35,537 nucleotides of DNA from Candidatus Zhuqueibacterota bacterium (GTDB lineage: Bacteria > Zhuqueibacterota > QNDG01 > JABMRT01), in the NCBI GenBank assembly GCA_013202295.1, contig JABMRT010000303.1:1-35537 (forward strand). The letters run 5' to 3'. The position numbers and the translations under genes were made by a program. Shown here in pieces: positions 17,380 through 25,592 of this stretch. The notes under the pieces are model-generated. The model did not search any database, had not been told where the DNA came from, and saw nothing but the letters and a program-made list of their open reading frames with translations. Position 1 is the stretch's first letter. Each line of letters begins with the position of its first letter.

Positions 17380-18055
17380 CTGATAGTATACTCTCTCGTA
17401 ATGAATCAAGGGACATTGCTGTATCCGTGCTGTATTGCCCGATTCGGGTTCGAATTAAGGATTTTAAAAATCCTCCCACCCCGAGCTTGTCTCCCACATC
17501 GCGTGCAATGGCCCTGATATAAGTTCCGCGAGAACAGGTCACTTCAATTTCGATATTCGGGTGTTTCCACTGTATCAACCGGATCTCTTTAATAAAAACC
17601 GATCTCGGTTGCATTTCAACTTTCTTGCCTTTTCGCGCCAGCCGATACGCGGGTTGTCCCTGGATTTTCAAGGCAGAGTAAATTGGAGGTGTCTGCTCTA
17701 TCTCACCTTCAAACTGTTTGAGGACAGAAAGAATCTCTTCTTCTGCGAATTCAGGAACTGATTTCGTAAAAATCACTTTTCCTTCGGAGTCATCAGTATC
17801 GGTCTGTTTGCCCAGCTCGATCACACCCTGATATACTTTTTCAAGCGTCACAAGCTGATCAAACTGCTTGGTTGCTTTTCCTGTACATATTAAAAGCAAT
17901 CCTGTTGCTTTTGGATCAAGGGTGCCTGTATGCCCCACCTTCCTGCATTGCGTCCATTTTCTAACTTGCCGCACCACATCGAATGAAGTTAAACCTTCTG
18001 GTTTAATCACCGGAAGAATCAGTCCTTCATTGAAATCTGCGTTTTTTAAATCCAT
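17354..18055 (-). CDS. truB: tRNA pseudouridine-55 synthase
   Basis: A 233-residue TruB that makes the universal pseudouridine 55 in the tRNA T-loop. The catalytic motif VGHTGTLDPKATGLL has D47 as nucleophile. KVYQGVIELGKQTDTDDSEG, TPPIYSALKIQGQPAYRLAR and CSRGTYIRAIARDVG follow in the expected order. It is shorter than E. coli TruB and lacks the C-terminal PUA domain, as is common. ATG 18055 shares its first base with the stop of nrnA (TGATG), so translation is coupled; a TTG one codon earlier is possible but unnecessary. Confidence 0.97.
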   Translation of the reverse strand: MDLKNADFNEGLILPVIKPEGLTSFDVVRQVRKWTQCRKVGHTGTLDPKATGLLLICTGKATKQFDQLVTLEKVYQGVIELGKQTDTDDSEGKVIFTKSVPEFAEEEILSVLKQFEGEIEQTPPIYSALKIQGQPAYRLARKGKKVEMQPRSVFIKEIRLIQWKHPNIEIEVTCSRGTYIRAIARDVGDKLGVGGFLKSLIRTRIGQYSTDTAMSLDSLRESILSDEDRQIAQ

Positions 18056-19050
18056 CAAAGTACCGACTCGAAATACGGGGTAAGCTTCTCAACGACTTGA
18101 CGTCTCACATTACTCAGACTGCCTTCAATAAAACAGCCGGCTGCCGTGGCATGTCCCCCGCCTTTAAACTGGCTGGCGATTTTATTGACATCCACATCAC
18201 ATCTTGAACGAAAGCTCACTCTGTGACAGTTAGGTGCGACTTCTTTTACGAAGTATTGGACTTGCGTATCCTGAATCATGAGAAGGTAATTGACAAATCC
18301 TTCTGTATCTGTGGATGGATAATCCCGCAAATCATTCTGATTTAAAGACATACCCACCACACGCTCATTAAAGTCAAATTCAATACGTGAGAATGCTCTG
18401 CCCAATGCCCTTAATGTGTGATCCGAATGCTGGTTCTGTAGTTGACCGATAATTTTTGATGGAACAGCACCAAGCCGTACCATTTCGGCACTGACTTCAA
18501 GAGATTGCGCATTCGTATTGCTATATCTAAAACAGCCTGTATCACATACGATACCCGTATAAATCAACTCTGCTATCTGCAAGTTCAATGGCAATTCAAA
18601 AATCTGATAGAGTTGATGCACCAGCTCGACTGTACTGCTCTGATCGGGATCAATATAAAAGAACTCACCAAACTCTGTATTGCCAGGATGATGGTCAATA
18701 TTGATGACCCTTGTATTCTCTTGGATATAACTTTTTGTATCTCCAATACGATCAAGATTTGATGCATCCAGGACAACAACATTTTTATAGACCTTATCCA
18801 TCCCCAGCTTTTCCATGGTCAATACTTTTTCAATATCGGGCAGGAATTGAAACTTCACCGGGATGGGATCATCAAGTACAACCGTGTAGATCTTGTTTAA
18901 TTGCCGAAGAATTGAAGCAAAAACCAGAATAGATGTCAGGGAATCACCATCGGGATTGATATGTGTGGTAATGAGAAACTCGTCTTCCTGCATGATATAC
19001 TGGACGATTTCCTCGAGTGTATGCGAATGTCTAACTGAAGAGTCTGTCAT
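18055..19050 (-). CDS. nrnA: DHH/DHHA1 phosphoesterase, NrnA-type oligoribonuclease / pAp phosphatase
   Basis: A 331-residue protein with the DHH domain (about residues 15-200) and DHHA1 domain (about 235-331). Metal ligands appear in THINPDGDS, VVLDASNLDRIG, INIDHHPGN and GIVCDTGCFRYSNT; the substrate-binding GGGHATAAG is near the C-terminus. NrnA enzymes degrade 2-5 nucleotide RNAs and dephosphorylate pAp. Its ATG overlaps the rbfA stop (ATGA) and its stop overlaps truB's start. The rbfA-nrnA-truB order is common outside Proteobacteria. Confidence 0.95.
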   Translation of the reverse strand: MTDSSVRHSHTLEEIVQYIMQEDEFLITTHINPDGDSLTSILVFASILRQLNKIYTVVLDDPIPVKFQFLPDIEKVLTMEKLGMDKVYKNVVVLDASNLDRIGDTKSYIQENTRVINIDHHPGNTEFGEFFYIDPDQSSTVELVHQLYQIFELPLNLQIAELIYTGIVCDTGCFRYSNTNAQSLEVSAEMVRLGAVPSKIIGQLQNQHSDHTLRALGRAFSRIEFDFNERVVGMSLNQNDLRDYPSTDTEGFVNYLLMIQDTQVQYFVKEVAPNCHRVSFRSRCDVDVNKIASQFKGGGHATAAGCFIEGSLSNVRRQVVEKLTPYFESVL

Positions 19051-19430
19051 TCCTTTTCATTTTCATTTGAATCTAGATGGCCTTCCTCTTCCTGTTCAAT
19101 CTGATGGAGAAGCTCATCCACGCGGGCACTTGTTTTCCAGCTTATATCCAGGTGAAAACTGAGTATGGGGATATACCGAAGACGCACAACCTGACTCAAT
19201 TCTTTCTGAATAAACGGTCTTGCCCTATCCAATCCTTTAATTGCGTTTTGTTCTTTTTCGTCATCCCCCAAAACGCTTATAAATACTTTTGCATACTTCA
19301 TGTCTCTGGCAACTTCAACATCCGTCACAGTAATAAAACCTATGAGAGGATCATTCAAACGGGTCTGAATAATCCGACCGATTTCTGCTTTAAGAAGGAT
19401 GCCAATTTGTTTACAGCGTCTGATTTGCAT
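19047..19430 (-). CDS. rbfA: Ribosome-binding factor A
   Basis: A 127-residue KH-like protein that matures the 5' end of 16S rRNA and the small subunit. It has the family segments LLKAEIGRIIQTRLNDPLIG, FITVTDVEVARDMKYAKVFI and the closing LDISWKTSARVDELLHQI. The acidic tail (EEEGHLDSNENEKE) is dispensable-looking. It starts 38 bases after the DUF503 gene and overlaps nrnA by four bases. Confidence 0.96.
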   Translation of the reverse strand: MQIRRCKQIGILLKAEIGRIIQTRLNDPLIGFITVTDVEVARDMKYAKVFISVLGDDEKEQNAIKGLDRARPFIQKELSQVVRLRYIPILSFHLDISWKTSARVDELLHQIEQEEEGHLDSNENEKE

Positions 19431-19468
19431 ATTATATTTAAATACCGTAGATGGACATCAAAATATGA

Positions 19469-19753
19469 TTAGAGTATTTCTATCAGTTGATCGAGAATCT
19501 GAACGCGATCTTCCCGCTCAATAAAATGAATAACCTTCTCCAGTATTTCTTCAGCATGTTTTTTCTTGTTTGACACACTAACAATCCCAATGAGAGTTCT
19601 CTGCCATTTATCAAGATAATCAATTTCAGAGACAGAGACATTGAACTTGTTGTGTAATCTTGTCTTAATACTTTTTAAAACAATCCGCTTCTCTTTCAAT
19701 GAACTGCAACCGGGGATTAAGAGTTCCACCTGTAGAGATCCTATCACAAACAT
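19469..19753 (-). CDS. ylxP: DUF503 family protein (YlxP)
   Basis: A 94-residue protein of the DUF503/YlxP family: VIGSLQVELLIPGCSSLKEK, then RIVLKSIKTRLHNKFNVSVSEIDYLDKWQRTLIGIV. Members sit between infB and rbfA in many genomes, including B. subtilis. Function is unproven, but the invariant location implies a part in ribosome assembly or RNA handling. Its start shares one base with the infB stop (TAATG). Confidence 0.93.
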   Translation of the reverse strand: MFVIGSLQVELLIPGCSSLKEKRIVLKSIKTRLHNKFNVSVSEIDYLDKWQRTLIGIVSVSNKKKHAEEILEKVIHFIEREDRVQILDQLIEIL

Positions 19754-22389
19754 TATTCAAGCGTTCTCTCTGTTTCAATCAGGTGATACACTTCGACGAT
19801 ATCGCCCTCTTTGATATCACTGTATTTATCAAGAGTCAGGCCGCATTCAAACCCGGCAGCGACCTCTTTTGCATCATCTTTAAATCTTTTAAGTGTCGAT
19901 ATCTTGCCTTCATAAATTGGTATACCGTCTCGGATGAGACGCGCCATGCCGTTTCGTGTGACCTTTCCGGTTTGTACATAACATCCCGCGATTTTACCCA
20001 CTTTTGACGCTTTAAATACACCACGAATTTCAACTTCACCGAGGATTTCTTCACTGATCTCGGGTTCAAGCAATCCGGAGAGTGCAAGTTTAATATCATT
20101 CACAACATCATAAATCACTTTATAGAGTCGAATATCCACTTCTTCTCGCGCTGCTTCTTCCTTCGCCTTGGATGTCGGTACAATATGAAATCCGACAATG
20201 ACAGCTTGTGAGGCAGCAGCAAGGATGACATCGCTTTCTGTAATCGCACCTACACCCTTGTGTATAATTCGGATGGCAACATCTTCATTGGTCAATTTCA
20301 TTAATGAATCGGCCAATACTTCAACAGATCCATCCACGTCGGCTTTCAGAATAATGGACAGCTCTTTGACTTCGCCTTCAGCGATCTGCTTTGAAATCTG
20401 GTCCAGGGTCAACCGTCTTACCTGACGAAATCCCTGCTCACGCTTGAGTTGCTGGCGTTTCACACTGATCTCACGTGCCTCTTGCTCGGAAGAGACGACC
20501 ACTATATGATCGCCTGCCTGGGGTGCGCCTCCAAATCCAAGTACCTGCACTGGCGTGGACGGCGGCGCTTCATTAATTTTATGAAACCGTTCATCCATCA
20601 TGGCGCGAACACGACCGCTGAACTGGCCTGCTACAAATATATCACCTGTGTGCAGTGTGCCGCGTTGGACGAGAACCGTACCTACAATACCTTTGCCCTT
20701 ATCCATTTTGGTCTCAATGAGCACACCACGTGCAGCTGCATGCGGATTTGCTTTGAGTTCAAGTATTTCAGATTCAAGAAGAATGAGGTCAAGAAGTTTC
20801 TCAATGCCCTCACCTGTCTTCGCAGAAACTTCAGCCGCCTGCACCTTACCACCCCAGTCTTCAACAAGCACATCTTTATTAGACAATTGTTTCTTTATAT
20901 TTTCTGAATTGGCATTGGGTTTATCCATTTTATTGATTGCTACAACCAACGGTACACCGGCAGCCTTGGCATGGTTAATTGCTTCTATAGTTTGAGGCAT
21001 GACACTGTCATCCGCAGCTACAACCAGAACCACAATATCTGTGGCCTGTGCTCCTCGAGCGCGCATCGCTGTAAAAGCTTCATGACCGGGTGTATCCAAA
21101 AATGTAATCATTTTATCTTTGAATTGGACCTCATATGCACCAATATGCTGGGTAATCCCGCCTGCTTCTCCGGCAATAATATTACTTTCACGAAGGTGAT
21201 CGAGCAGAGATGTCTTGCCATGATCCACGTGCCCCATAATGGTTACAACTGGGGGTCTGGGCTCAAGTAGTTCCGGATCATCTACTTCCTCAAATACCTC
21301 TTCTACATGATCTTCGCCATATTCACTCAGGAAATTGACTTCATAATCAAATTCATCAGCCACCATGAGTATGGTATCTTTTTCAAGGCGTTGATTGATG
21401 GATACCATTAATCCCAATCCAATACAAGCCTGAATAACTTCGCTGGATTCCACGTCCATCAAATTGGCGAGTTCGGCAACGGAACAGAATTCTGTAGTAT
21501 GAACAATGTTCGTTTCATCAACTTCAACATCATCGACATCACGTTCTTTACGATGTTTTCGACGTTTGGGCGAATCGCTCATTTTCGCGAGTGTTTCTTT
21601 GATCGAAGCTTCGATTTCCTTCTCATCTATCTTTACAGCTGTTTTTTTACGTTTTTTCTTGCGTCTCTTTTTCTTTAGTCCGGCAGCGGTCTCCGAAGAT
21701 TCACTGGTTTGAGTACTCTGGGGCTGGGGCTTACCTCGCTTCCTACCTCCCGGTCTATCTTCAACAACACCGGCTTCATCTACTTTTGGAAGACGTTTTA
21801 AATGACGTTTGGGTTTTTCGCTACTATCGTCTTCAGATTTTGCATCGGTTTTCTTAATATCTTTTATCTTATGGGGTTTAATCGCTTCAATCTTTTTAGA
21901 TTCGTCTTCACCCTGTTTTGCGCTTTTAATGTCATCTTCATTTACAGAATCGGATAGATTTTCTTGCTTTACAGCTACCTCAATCGGCTTCTCTTTTTTA
22001 TCCTGTTTTTCAGCAATTTTGGATACCGGTTCCGGTTTTTCCTGTACTTCAGATGCAGGTGCTATTTCCGGCAAAGGTGCTTTTGAAAGCTCCAGCATCT
22101 CATCTATTTCATGCCGGATGGCTTCTTTTCTCGCTTCTTCTTCTTTGTGCTTCTCTTGTATTTTTTTCCTAAAATCTGGTTCCTTATCTATCTCAGCCTC
22201 AGAAATATGAAAATGCTGACAAACAGCTTCATGCATTTCTTCCGATAAAGGAGACATATGATTGCGCACCTTGAACTTTTTTTCAGTCAGGAAATCAATC
22301 AGTGCTTCATTTGAAACACTGAAATCTTTCGCGACCTTATAGATCCGCATTTTCTTTACTTCAGGTGCTTTTTTATTATCCGAATGCAA
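19753..22389 (-). CDS. infB: Translation initiation factor IF-2
   Basis: A GTPase of about 878 residues that places initiator tRNA on the ribosome. An N-terminal IF2_N module (MRIYKVAKDFSVSNEALIDF) is followed by a long charged linker with basic runs (residues about 60-290), a second IF2_N-like module, the G domain (GHVDHGKTSL about 386, DTPGHEAF, NKMDKPNA), and domains II-IV. The start is ambiguous. TTG 22389 has AGGAG 5 bases upstream and is preferred. GTG 22416 abuts the nusA stop but lacks a good site. ATG 22350 begins exactly at the conserved module but also lacks one. Its stop overlaps ylxP by one base. Confidence 0.97.
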   Translation of the reverse strand: MHSDNKKAPEVKKMRIYKVAKDFSVSNEALIDFLTEKKFKVRNHMSPLSEEMHEAVCQHFHISEAEIDKEPDFRKKIQEKHKEEEARKEAIRHEIDEMLELSKAPLPEIAPASEVQEKPEPVSKIAEKQDKKEKPIEVAVKQENLSDSVNEDDIKSAKQGEDESKKIEAIKPHKIKDIKKTDAKSEDDSSEKPKRHLKRLPKVDEAGVVEDRPGGRKRGKPQPQSTQTSESSETAAGLKKKRRKKKRKKTAVKIDEKEIEASIKETLAKMSDSPKRRKHRKERDVDDVEVDETNIVHTTEFCSVAELANLMDVESSEVIQACIGLGLMVSINQRLEKDTILMVADEFDYEVNFLSEYGEDHVEEVFEEVDDPELLEPRPPVVTIMGHVDHGKTSLLDHLRESNIIAGEAGGITQHIGAYEVQFKDKMITFLDTPGHEAFTAMRARGAQATDIVVLVVAADDSVMPQTIEAINHAKAAGVPLVVAINKMDKPNANSENIKKQLSNKDVLVEDWGGKVQAAEVSAKTGEGIEKLLDLILLESEILELKANPHAAARGVLIETKMDKGKGIVGTVLVQRGTLHTGDIFVAGQFSGRVRAMMDERFHKINEAPPSTPVQVLGFGGAPQAGDHIVVVSSEQEAREISVKRQQLKREQGFRQVRRLTLDQISKQIAEGEVKELSIILKADVDGSVEVLADSLMKLTNEDVAIRIIHKGVGAITESDVILAAASQAVIVGFHIVPTSKAKEEAAREEVDIRLYKVIYDVVNDIKLALSGLLEPEISEEILGEVEIRGVFKASKVGKIAGCYVQTGKVTRNGMARLIRDGIPIYEGKISTLKRFKDDAKEVAAGFECGLTLDKYSDIKEGDIVEVYHLIETERTLE

Positions 22390-22416
22390 TGCTTCTCCTG
22401 TCTGCCTGGTCAGCAC

Positions 22417-23706
22417 TTATTCTTCAGAACTTTGCTCGGGGTGTTCTTTATTGCCCGTCTCTTCAGAATCGACTTCATAATAGCTGTTTAAAACTTCAAA
22501 TATCTTTTCAACGGTTTTCTTGCCCAGTCCTTTCATCTCAAGAATCGTAGCTTCACCCACATCAAGAACCTCATCTGCCGTATCAAATCCGGCGTCTGTT
22601 AACTTCTCTTTAATCAAGCTTGATAATTCGGGAATATCCATGAGATGCAGTTTTTCTTCTTTCAGACTGTCCTTTTCCCATTCTGACTCTTTTACTGTTT
22701 GGATTTCATATCCAGTCAGTTTGGAAGCCAGTTGTCTGTTCTGGCCACCCTTGCCAATGGCTAGCGAAATCTGATCATCATCGATTATCGCAACAGCTGT
22801 TTTATTCTCAGTATTCATGATAATTCGATTCGGTTTTGCAGGACTCAAGGAGCGCATGATGAAGATTTCTGACTCACTGCTCCAGTTAATGACATCAATC
22901 TTTTCATTATTGAGCTCTTTTACAATGGCCTGGATGCGAACACCCTTTAAACCCACACATGCACCAACAGCATCGATACGCTTATCATTGGAATAGACCG
23001 CCACCTTGGCACGGTCTCCAGGTGACCTGGCTACACTTTTTATTTCGATGATTCCATCATATATTTCAGGCACTTCAATCTCAAAAAGTCGAATTAAAAA
23101 CTCGGGATCAGTTCGTGAAATCGCGACTTCAGGGCCACGATTGGTCTGTGCAACCAGTTTAATCACTGCACGAAGCGTATCTCCGCGGCGAAATCGTTCG
23201 TTGTAAATCTGATCAGATCGCTTAAGAACCACTTCCATATTTTCTACGGAAACGATAATTTCTTCACGGTTAATTTGGCGCACATCACCCACAATGATCT
23301 CGCCGATACGATCCTTGAATTCTTCAAACAGCACTTCTTTCTCTGCTTCACGAATCTTCTGAGTCAAGCCCTGTTTGGCGGAAGTAATTAACCGTCGACC
23401 AAAACTTGCTGGATCGACAATTTCCATATACTCATCACCAAGTTCCAGATCCGGTTCGAGAGCAATAGCCTGTTCCAAACCAATTTCTGTGATAGGATCC
23501 TCAACAACCTCAACGATTGTTTTGGCTTGATAAATTTCTACTTCGCCTTTGTCCATATTGACAAAGACATCAAAATTGTCAATGGTTCCATATTTTCTTT
23601 TGATAATACTGAGAAAAATATTTTCGATAATTTCGCTTAAAACCTCGCGATTAATATTTCTCTCTTTTGCAATCTGTGATACAGCTTCAACAATGTCAAT
23701 ATTCAT
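22417..23706 (-). CDS. nusA: Transcription termination/antitermination factor NusA
   Basis: A 429-residue NusA that binds RNA polymerase and RNA and modulates pausing, intrinsic termination and antitermination. Domains in order: the polymerase-binding N-terminal domain (about 1-125), S1 (about 130-200, GEIIVGDVRQINREEIIV), KH1 (VGACVGLKGVRIQAIVKEL) and KH2 (AIGKGGQNRQLASKLTGY). Then comes one helix-hairpin-helix-type repeat (ILEMKGLGKKTVEKIFEVL) and an acidic tail. The ylxR and ribosomal L7Ae-like genes that separate nusA and infB in Firmicutes are absent. A purine-rich ribosome-binding site precedes ATG 23706, 15 bases after rimP. Confidence 0.97.
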   Translation of the reverse strand: MNIDIVEAVSQIAKERNINREVLSEIIENIFLSIIKRKYGTIDNFDVFVNMDKGEVEIYQAKTIVEVVEDPITEIGLEQAIALEPDLELGDEYMEIVDPASFGRRLITSAKQGLTQKIREAEKEVLFEEFKDRIGEIIVGDVRQINREEIIVSVENMEVVLKRSDQIYNERFRRGDTLRAVIKLVAQTNRGPEVAISRTDPEFLIRLFEIEVPEIYDGIIEIKSVARSPGDRAKVAVYSNDKRIDAVGACVGLKGVRIQAIVKELNNEKIDVINWSSESEIFIMRSLSPAKPNRIIMNTENKTAVAIIDDDQISLAIGKGGQNRQLASKLTGYEIQTVKESEWEKDSLKEEKLHLMDIPELSSLIKEKLTDAGFDTADEVLDVGEATILEMKGLGKKTVEKIFEVLNSYYEVDSEETGNKEHPEQSSEE

Positions 23707-23721
23707 GGCAGGTTTCCCTCT

Positions 23722-24159
23722 CTACCATTTCAGCTTAATTTTAGCTTTTTGAATCGATCCGATGGCAACAGAAATCTGGTCATCTCCATCGACTAGAATT
23801 ACATTATGATCACACACAGCTTCAATGTTACCTGTCACGCTCTTATTATTCCCACTTTCAGTATAATATATTTTAACCATTTGGCCCACGTGGCGAGTAA
23901 AATCTTTTTCTGTTTTCAAGTGTCTGTCCAGGCCGGGTGAAGAGACTTCGAGGCGATAATTGTTCAGGGCGTTCATTTCACGATCGATAACTTCACTCAA
24001 TTTACGACTTAATTCCGTGCAGAGCTTTACAGTCACTCCTTCTGGGTGATCAACAAACAATTGAATCTGAGGACTGTTTGGATGTCCACTCACGATCAGA
24101 TCAACCAATTCAACGCCTCGTTCAGATACTTCCTGATTTATTATTGTTTCAAGCTTGAT
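23722..24159 (-). CDS. rimP: Ribosome maturation factor RimP, with no canonical start at the expected place
   Basis: RimP assists 30S maturation. The family core is clear: PQIQLFVDHPEGVTVKLCTELSRKL, then LEVSSPGLDRHLKTEKDFTRHVG and IQKAKIKL. The first available canonical start is TTG 24108, giving 128 residues. But the same frame continues upstream as IKLETIINQEVSERGVELVD, which fits the first helix and strand of RimP. It is open only to ATC 24157-24159, directly after an in-frame TAA (24160-24162). A full-length protein of about 145 residues therefore needs an ATC/ATA start, suppression of the TAA, or a sequence error. I give the extended limit; 24108 is the conservative alternative. It heads the nusA-infB operon. 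Confidence 0.85.
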   Translation of the reverse strand: MKLETIINQEVSERGVELVDLIVSGHPNSPQIQLFVDHPEGVTVKLCTELSRKLSEVIDREMNALNNYRLEVSSPGLDRHLKTEKDFTRHVGQMVKIYYTESGNNKSVTGNIEAVCDHNVILVDGDDQISVAIGSIQKAKIKLKW

Positions 24160-24195
24160 TTAAATTATTCCATCCATTAAATTTACCCACATACG

Positions 24196-24223
24196 AAAAA
24201 AAGTGGGTTGGAGACCCACTTTT
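24196..24223 (-). terminator. Terminator-like hairpin in front of rimP
   Basis: On the minus strand a 10-bp stem (24214-24223 with 24199-24208, 5-base loop CTCCA) is followed by a seven-T run (complement of 24196-24202). It can end transcripts of the TPR gene (stop at 24299). It also lies just downstream of the predicted rimP-nusA promoter, so it may act as an attenuator. Confidence 0.85.
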
Positions 24224-24231
24224 CGATCTAA

Positions 24232-24260
24232 AATATAGCGAATAGTTAATTGTTTTGCAA
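24232..24260 (-). promoter_or_regulatory. Candidate promoter of the rimP-nusA-infB operon
   Basis: TTGCAA (24255-24260) and TATATT (24232-24237) on the minus strand are separated by 17 bases. Transcription would start near 24225, essentially at the first base of the hairpin at 24196-24223. Confidence 0.5.
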
Positions 24261-24298
24261 GTAAAATAAATAATTCTGATGTTATAATCCTGATTTGT

Positions 24299-24967
24299 TT
24301 ACAGTGTTTCCACAAGCACTTCAATCTCACTTGCAAACGATGCATCAGGAGACATCGCCAGAACGCTTTCATAAGCCAATTTGGCTTTCTCAGGTTCTCC
24401 AGCCTTTACATAGCATCGCGCAGCGCTTTTCAGATTAAAGGGCGCAGATGAAAGTTTATTGTATTGAATGCCTGCTTGTTCATAATGTTGAGCTGCACTC
24501 AGCCATTCCATCCGATTTTCCATACATGCCGCAATACCCGTCAGGCTGGCGGCAGAAAATAAATCCACATGATTATAATCATCCACATACATATTATAAT
24601 AGGTTTCCGCGCTCTGGTAATCCCCATTCTCGAAATATGAATTTGCTAGAAAAATACAGGCCCTTCCGGCAGACTTTGTTCCTGCATAGCTATCAACAAT
24701 TCGTTCGAGACCTTCAATCGCACGGTCAAATTGGCGATAATAATAATATTGTTCAATCACGCCCATTTGACCCTCGGCAGAGAGCTCAGCCTGATTCTTA
24801 CTCCGCCCCATAAAGACTCCAATGACAACAACAGCAAGTACCGCAATGAGTGCGATATTGATATATTTTTGATACAATTGAATCCATTTCTGCGTCTTCG
24901 CATAAGCAGTAACGAGAGGATCTTCTTTAATCTCCCGCTTGGTCATTCTTTTTCTTGGCTGTAGCAT
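24299..24967 (-). CDS. Membrane-anchored tetratricopeptide repeat protein (YfgM-like architecture)
   Basis: A 222-residue protein: a basic cytoplasmic start (KRMTKREIKEDP), one membrane helix at about residues 36-53 (INIALIAVLAVVVIGVF), then an outside region made of TPR-like helical repeats. Examples are FDRAIEGLERIVDSYAGTKS, ARACIFLANSYFENGDYQSA-type units and AARCYVKAGEPEKAKLAYES. The layout resembles YfgM and other periplasmic chaperone or scaffold proteins linked to secretion, but sequence identity is too low to name it. It follows the receiver protein by 30 bases and is terminated by the hairpin at 24196-24223. Confidence 0.8.
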   Translation of the reverse strand: MLQPRKRMTKREIKEDPLVTAYAKTQKWIQLYQKYINIALIAVLAVVVIGVFMGRSKNQAELSAEGQMGVIEQYYYYRQFDRAIEGLERIVDSYAGTKSAGRACIFLANSYFENGDYQSAETYYNMYVDDYNHVDLFSAASLTGIAACMENRMEWLSAAQHYEQAGIQYNKLSSAPFNLKSAARCYVKAGEPEKAKLAYESVLAMSPDASFASEIEVLVETL

Positions 24968-24997
24968 AATTCTTCGATATCATCCTTTCAGGGTTGT

Positions 24998-25372
24998 TTA
25001 GGAAAATGTTCCTTCCAGAACTTCCGATACAATTTTTGAAACAGTCGTTTGAAGATCGGCGGGTTTAGTGAAGAATGGAAAACCATGGCTCTTTTGCTGC
25101 TCAAGGACTTCCGCTTCATCCGCATATCCAGTCATCAATATAACTTTTTGCTCAGGATTCTTTTTTCGTAAGGCATTGGCCAACTCAAAGCCGCTCATTT
25201 TCGGCATTCGAATGTCACTGACCACAAGATCTGGCTTAAAGCGTTCCCAGACATCCAGGGCTTCCATGCCATTAAAAGCGATTCTCACCTCATATCCTTC
25301 TCTTTCCAGAAATCGAGCATAGACGCGCGCGATTGTATCCACATCGTCTACTACCAAAATTTTAGCCTTCAT
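24998..25372 (-). CDS. Single-domain response regulator (CheY-like receiver)
   Basis: A 124-residue receiver domain and nothing else. The acidic pair is in ILVVDDVDT, the phospho-acceptor aspartate is about D53 (DLVVSDIRMPKMSG), the switch threonine is in VILMTGYAD and the conserved lysine is in FFTKPADL. It has no DNA-binding output, so it must act by protein contact or phosphorelay. AGGAGG lies 5 bases before ATG. No histidine kinase is in the window. Its companion gene is the TPR membrane protein. Confidence 0.95.
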   Translation of the reverse strand: MKAKILVVDDVDTIARVYARFLEREGYEVRIAFNGMEALDVWERFKPDLVVSDIRMPKMSGFELANALRKKNPEQKVILMTGYADEAEVLEQQKSHGFPFFTKPADLQTTVSKIVSEVLEGTFS

Positions 25373-25507
25373 TAAAACCTCCTCAACGGGTCACCAAATT
25401 TCGATATTTTATCCCGATCTTTCCCGGCCGGATGCGGTTAATTCTGCCCAAGATGCCCTGATTGCCATATTCAAGAGTTTTACTAATCTTGATCTCTTTT
25501 CGGGAAG
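25373..25507. other. Spacer between tRNA-Arg and the receiver gene
   Basis: This 135-base stretch has no gene with a usable start. One minus-strand frame is open throughout, from within the tRNA to a TGA just before the receiver gene's ribosome-binding site, but lacks ATG or GTG near its beginning. Confidence 0.5.
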
Positions 25508-25580
25508 TACCCCAGGCAGGAGTCGAACCTGCGACCAACGGTTTAGGAAACCGCTGCTCTCTCCTCTGAGCTACTGGGGC
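25508..25580 (-). tRNA. tRNA-Arg (anticodon CCT)
   Basis: The 73-base reverse-strand sequence folds into a complete cloverleaf: acceptor GCCCCAG with CTGGGGT, D-stem GCTC/GAGC, and anticodon stem GCGGT/ACCGT with loop TTCCTAA (anticodon CCT). There is a five-base variable loop, and T-stem GCAGG/CCTGC with loop TTCGACT. The discriminator is A and CCA is not encoded. It reads AGG arginine codons. Confidence 0.96.
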
Positions 25581-25592
25581 ATATGTCTTTCG

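Noticed and set aside
19077-19472. Plus-strand ORF of 131 codons across rbfA
   Set aside because: It is antisense to rbfA, which matches its family over its full length.
21809-22210. Serine/phenylalanine-rich plus-strand ORF
   Set aside because: It is the reverse reading of the lysine/glutamate-rich IF-2 linker, a common source of false ORFs.
21600-22210. Lysine/glutamate-rich repetitive stretch considered as a tandem repeat
   Set aside because: It is the ordinary low-complexity linker of IF-2. No regular repeat unit is visible at the DNA level.
25508-25580. tRNA-Arg as an integration site for a mobile element
   Set aside because: I see no integrase, no repeated copy of the tRNA 3' end in the window, and no change in gene content next to it.
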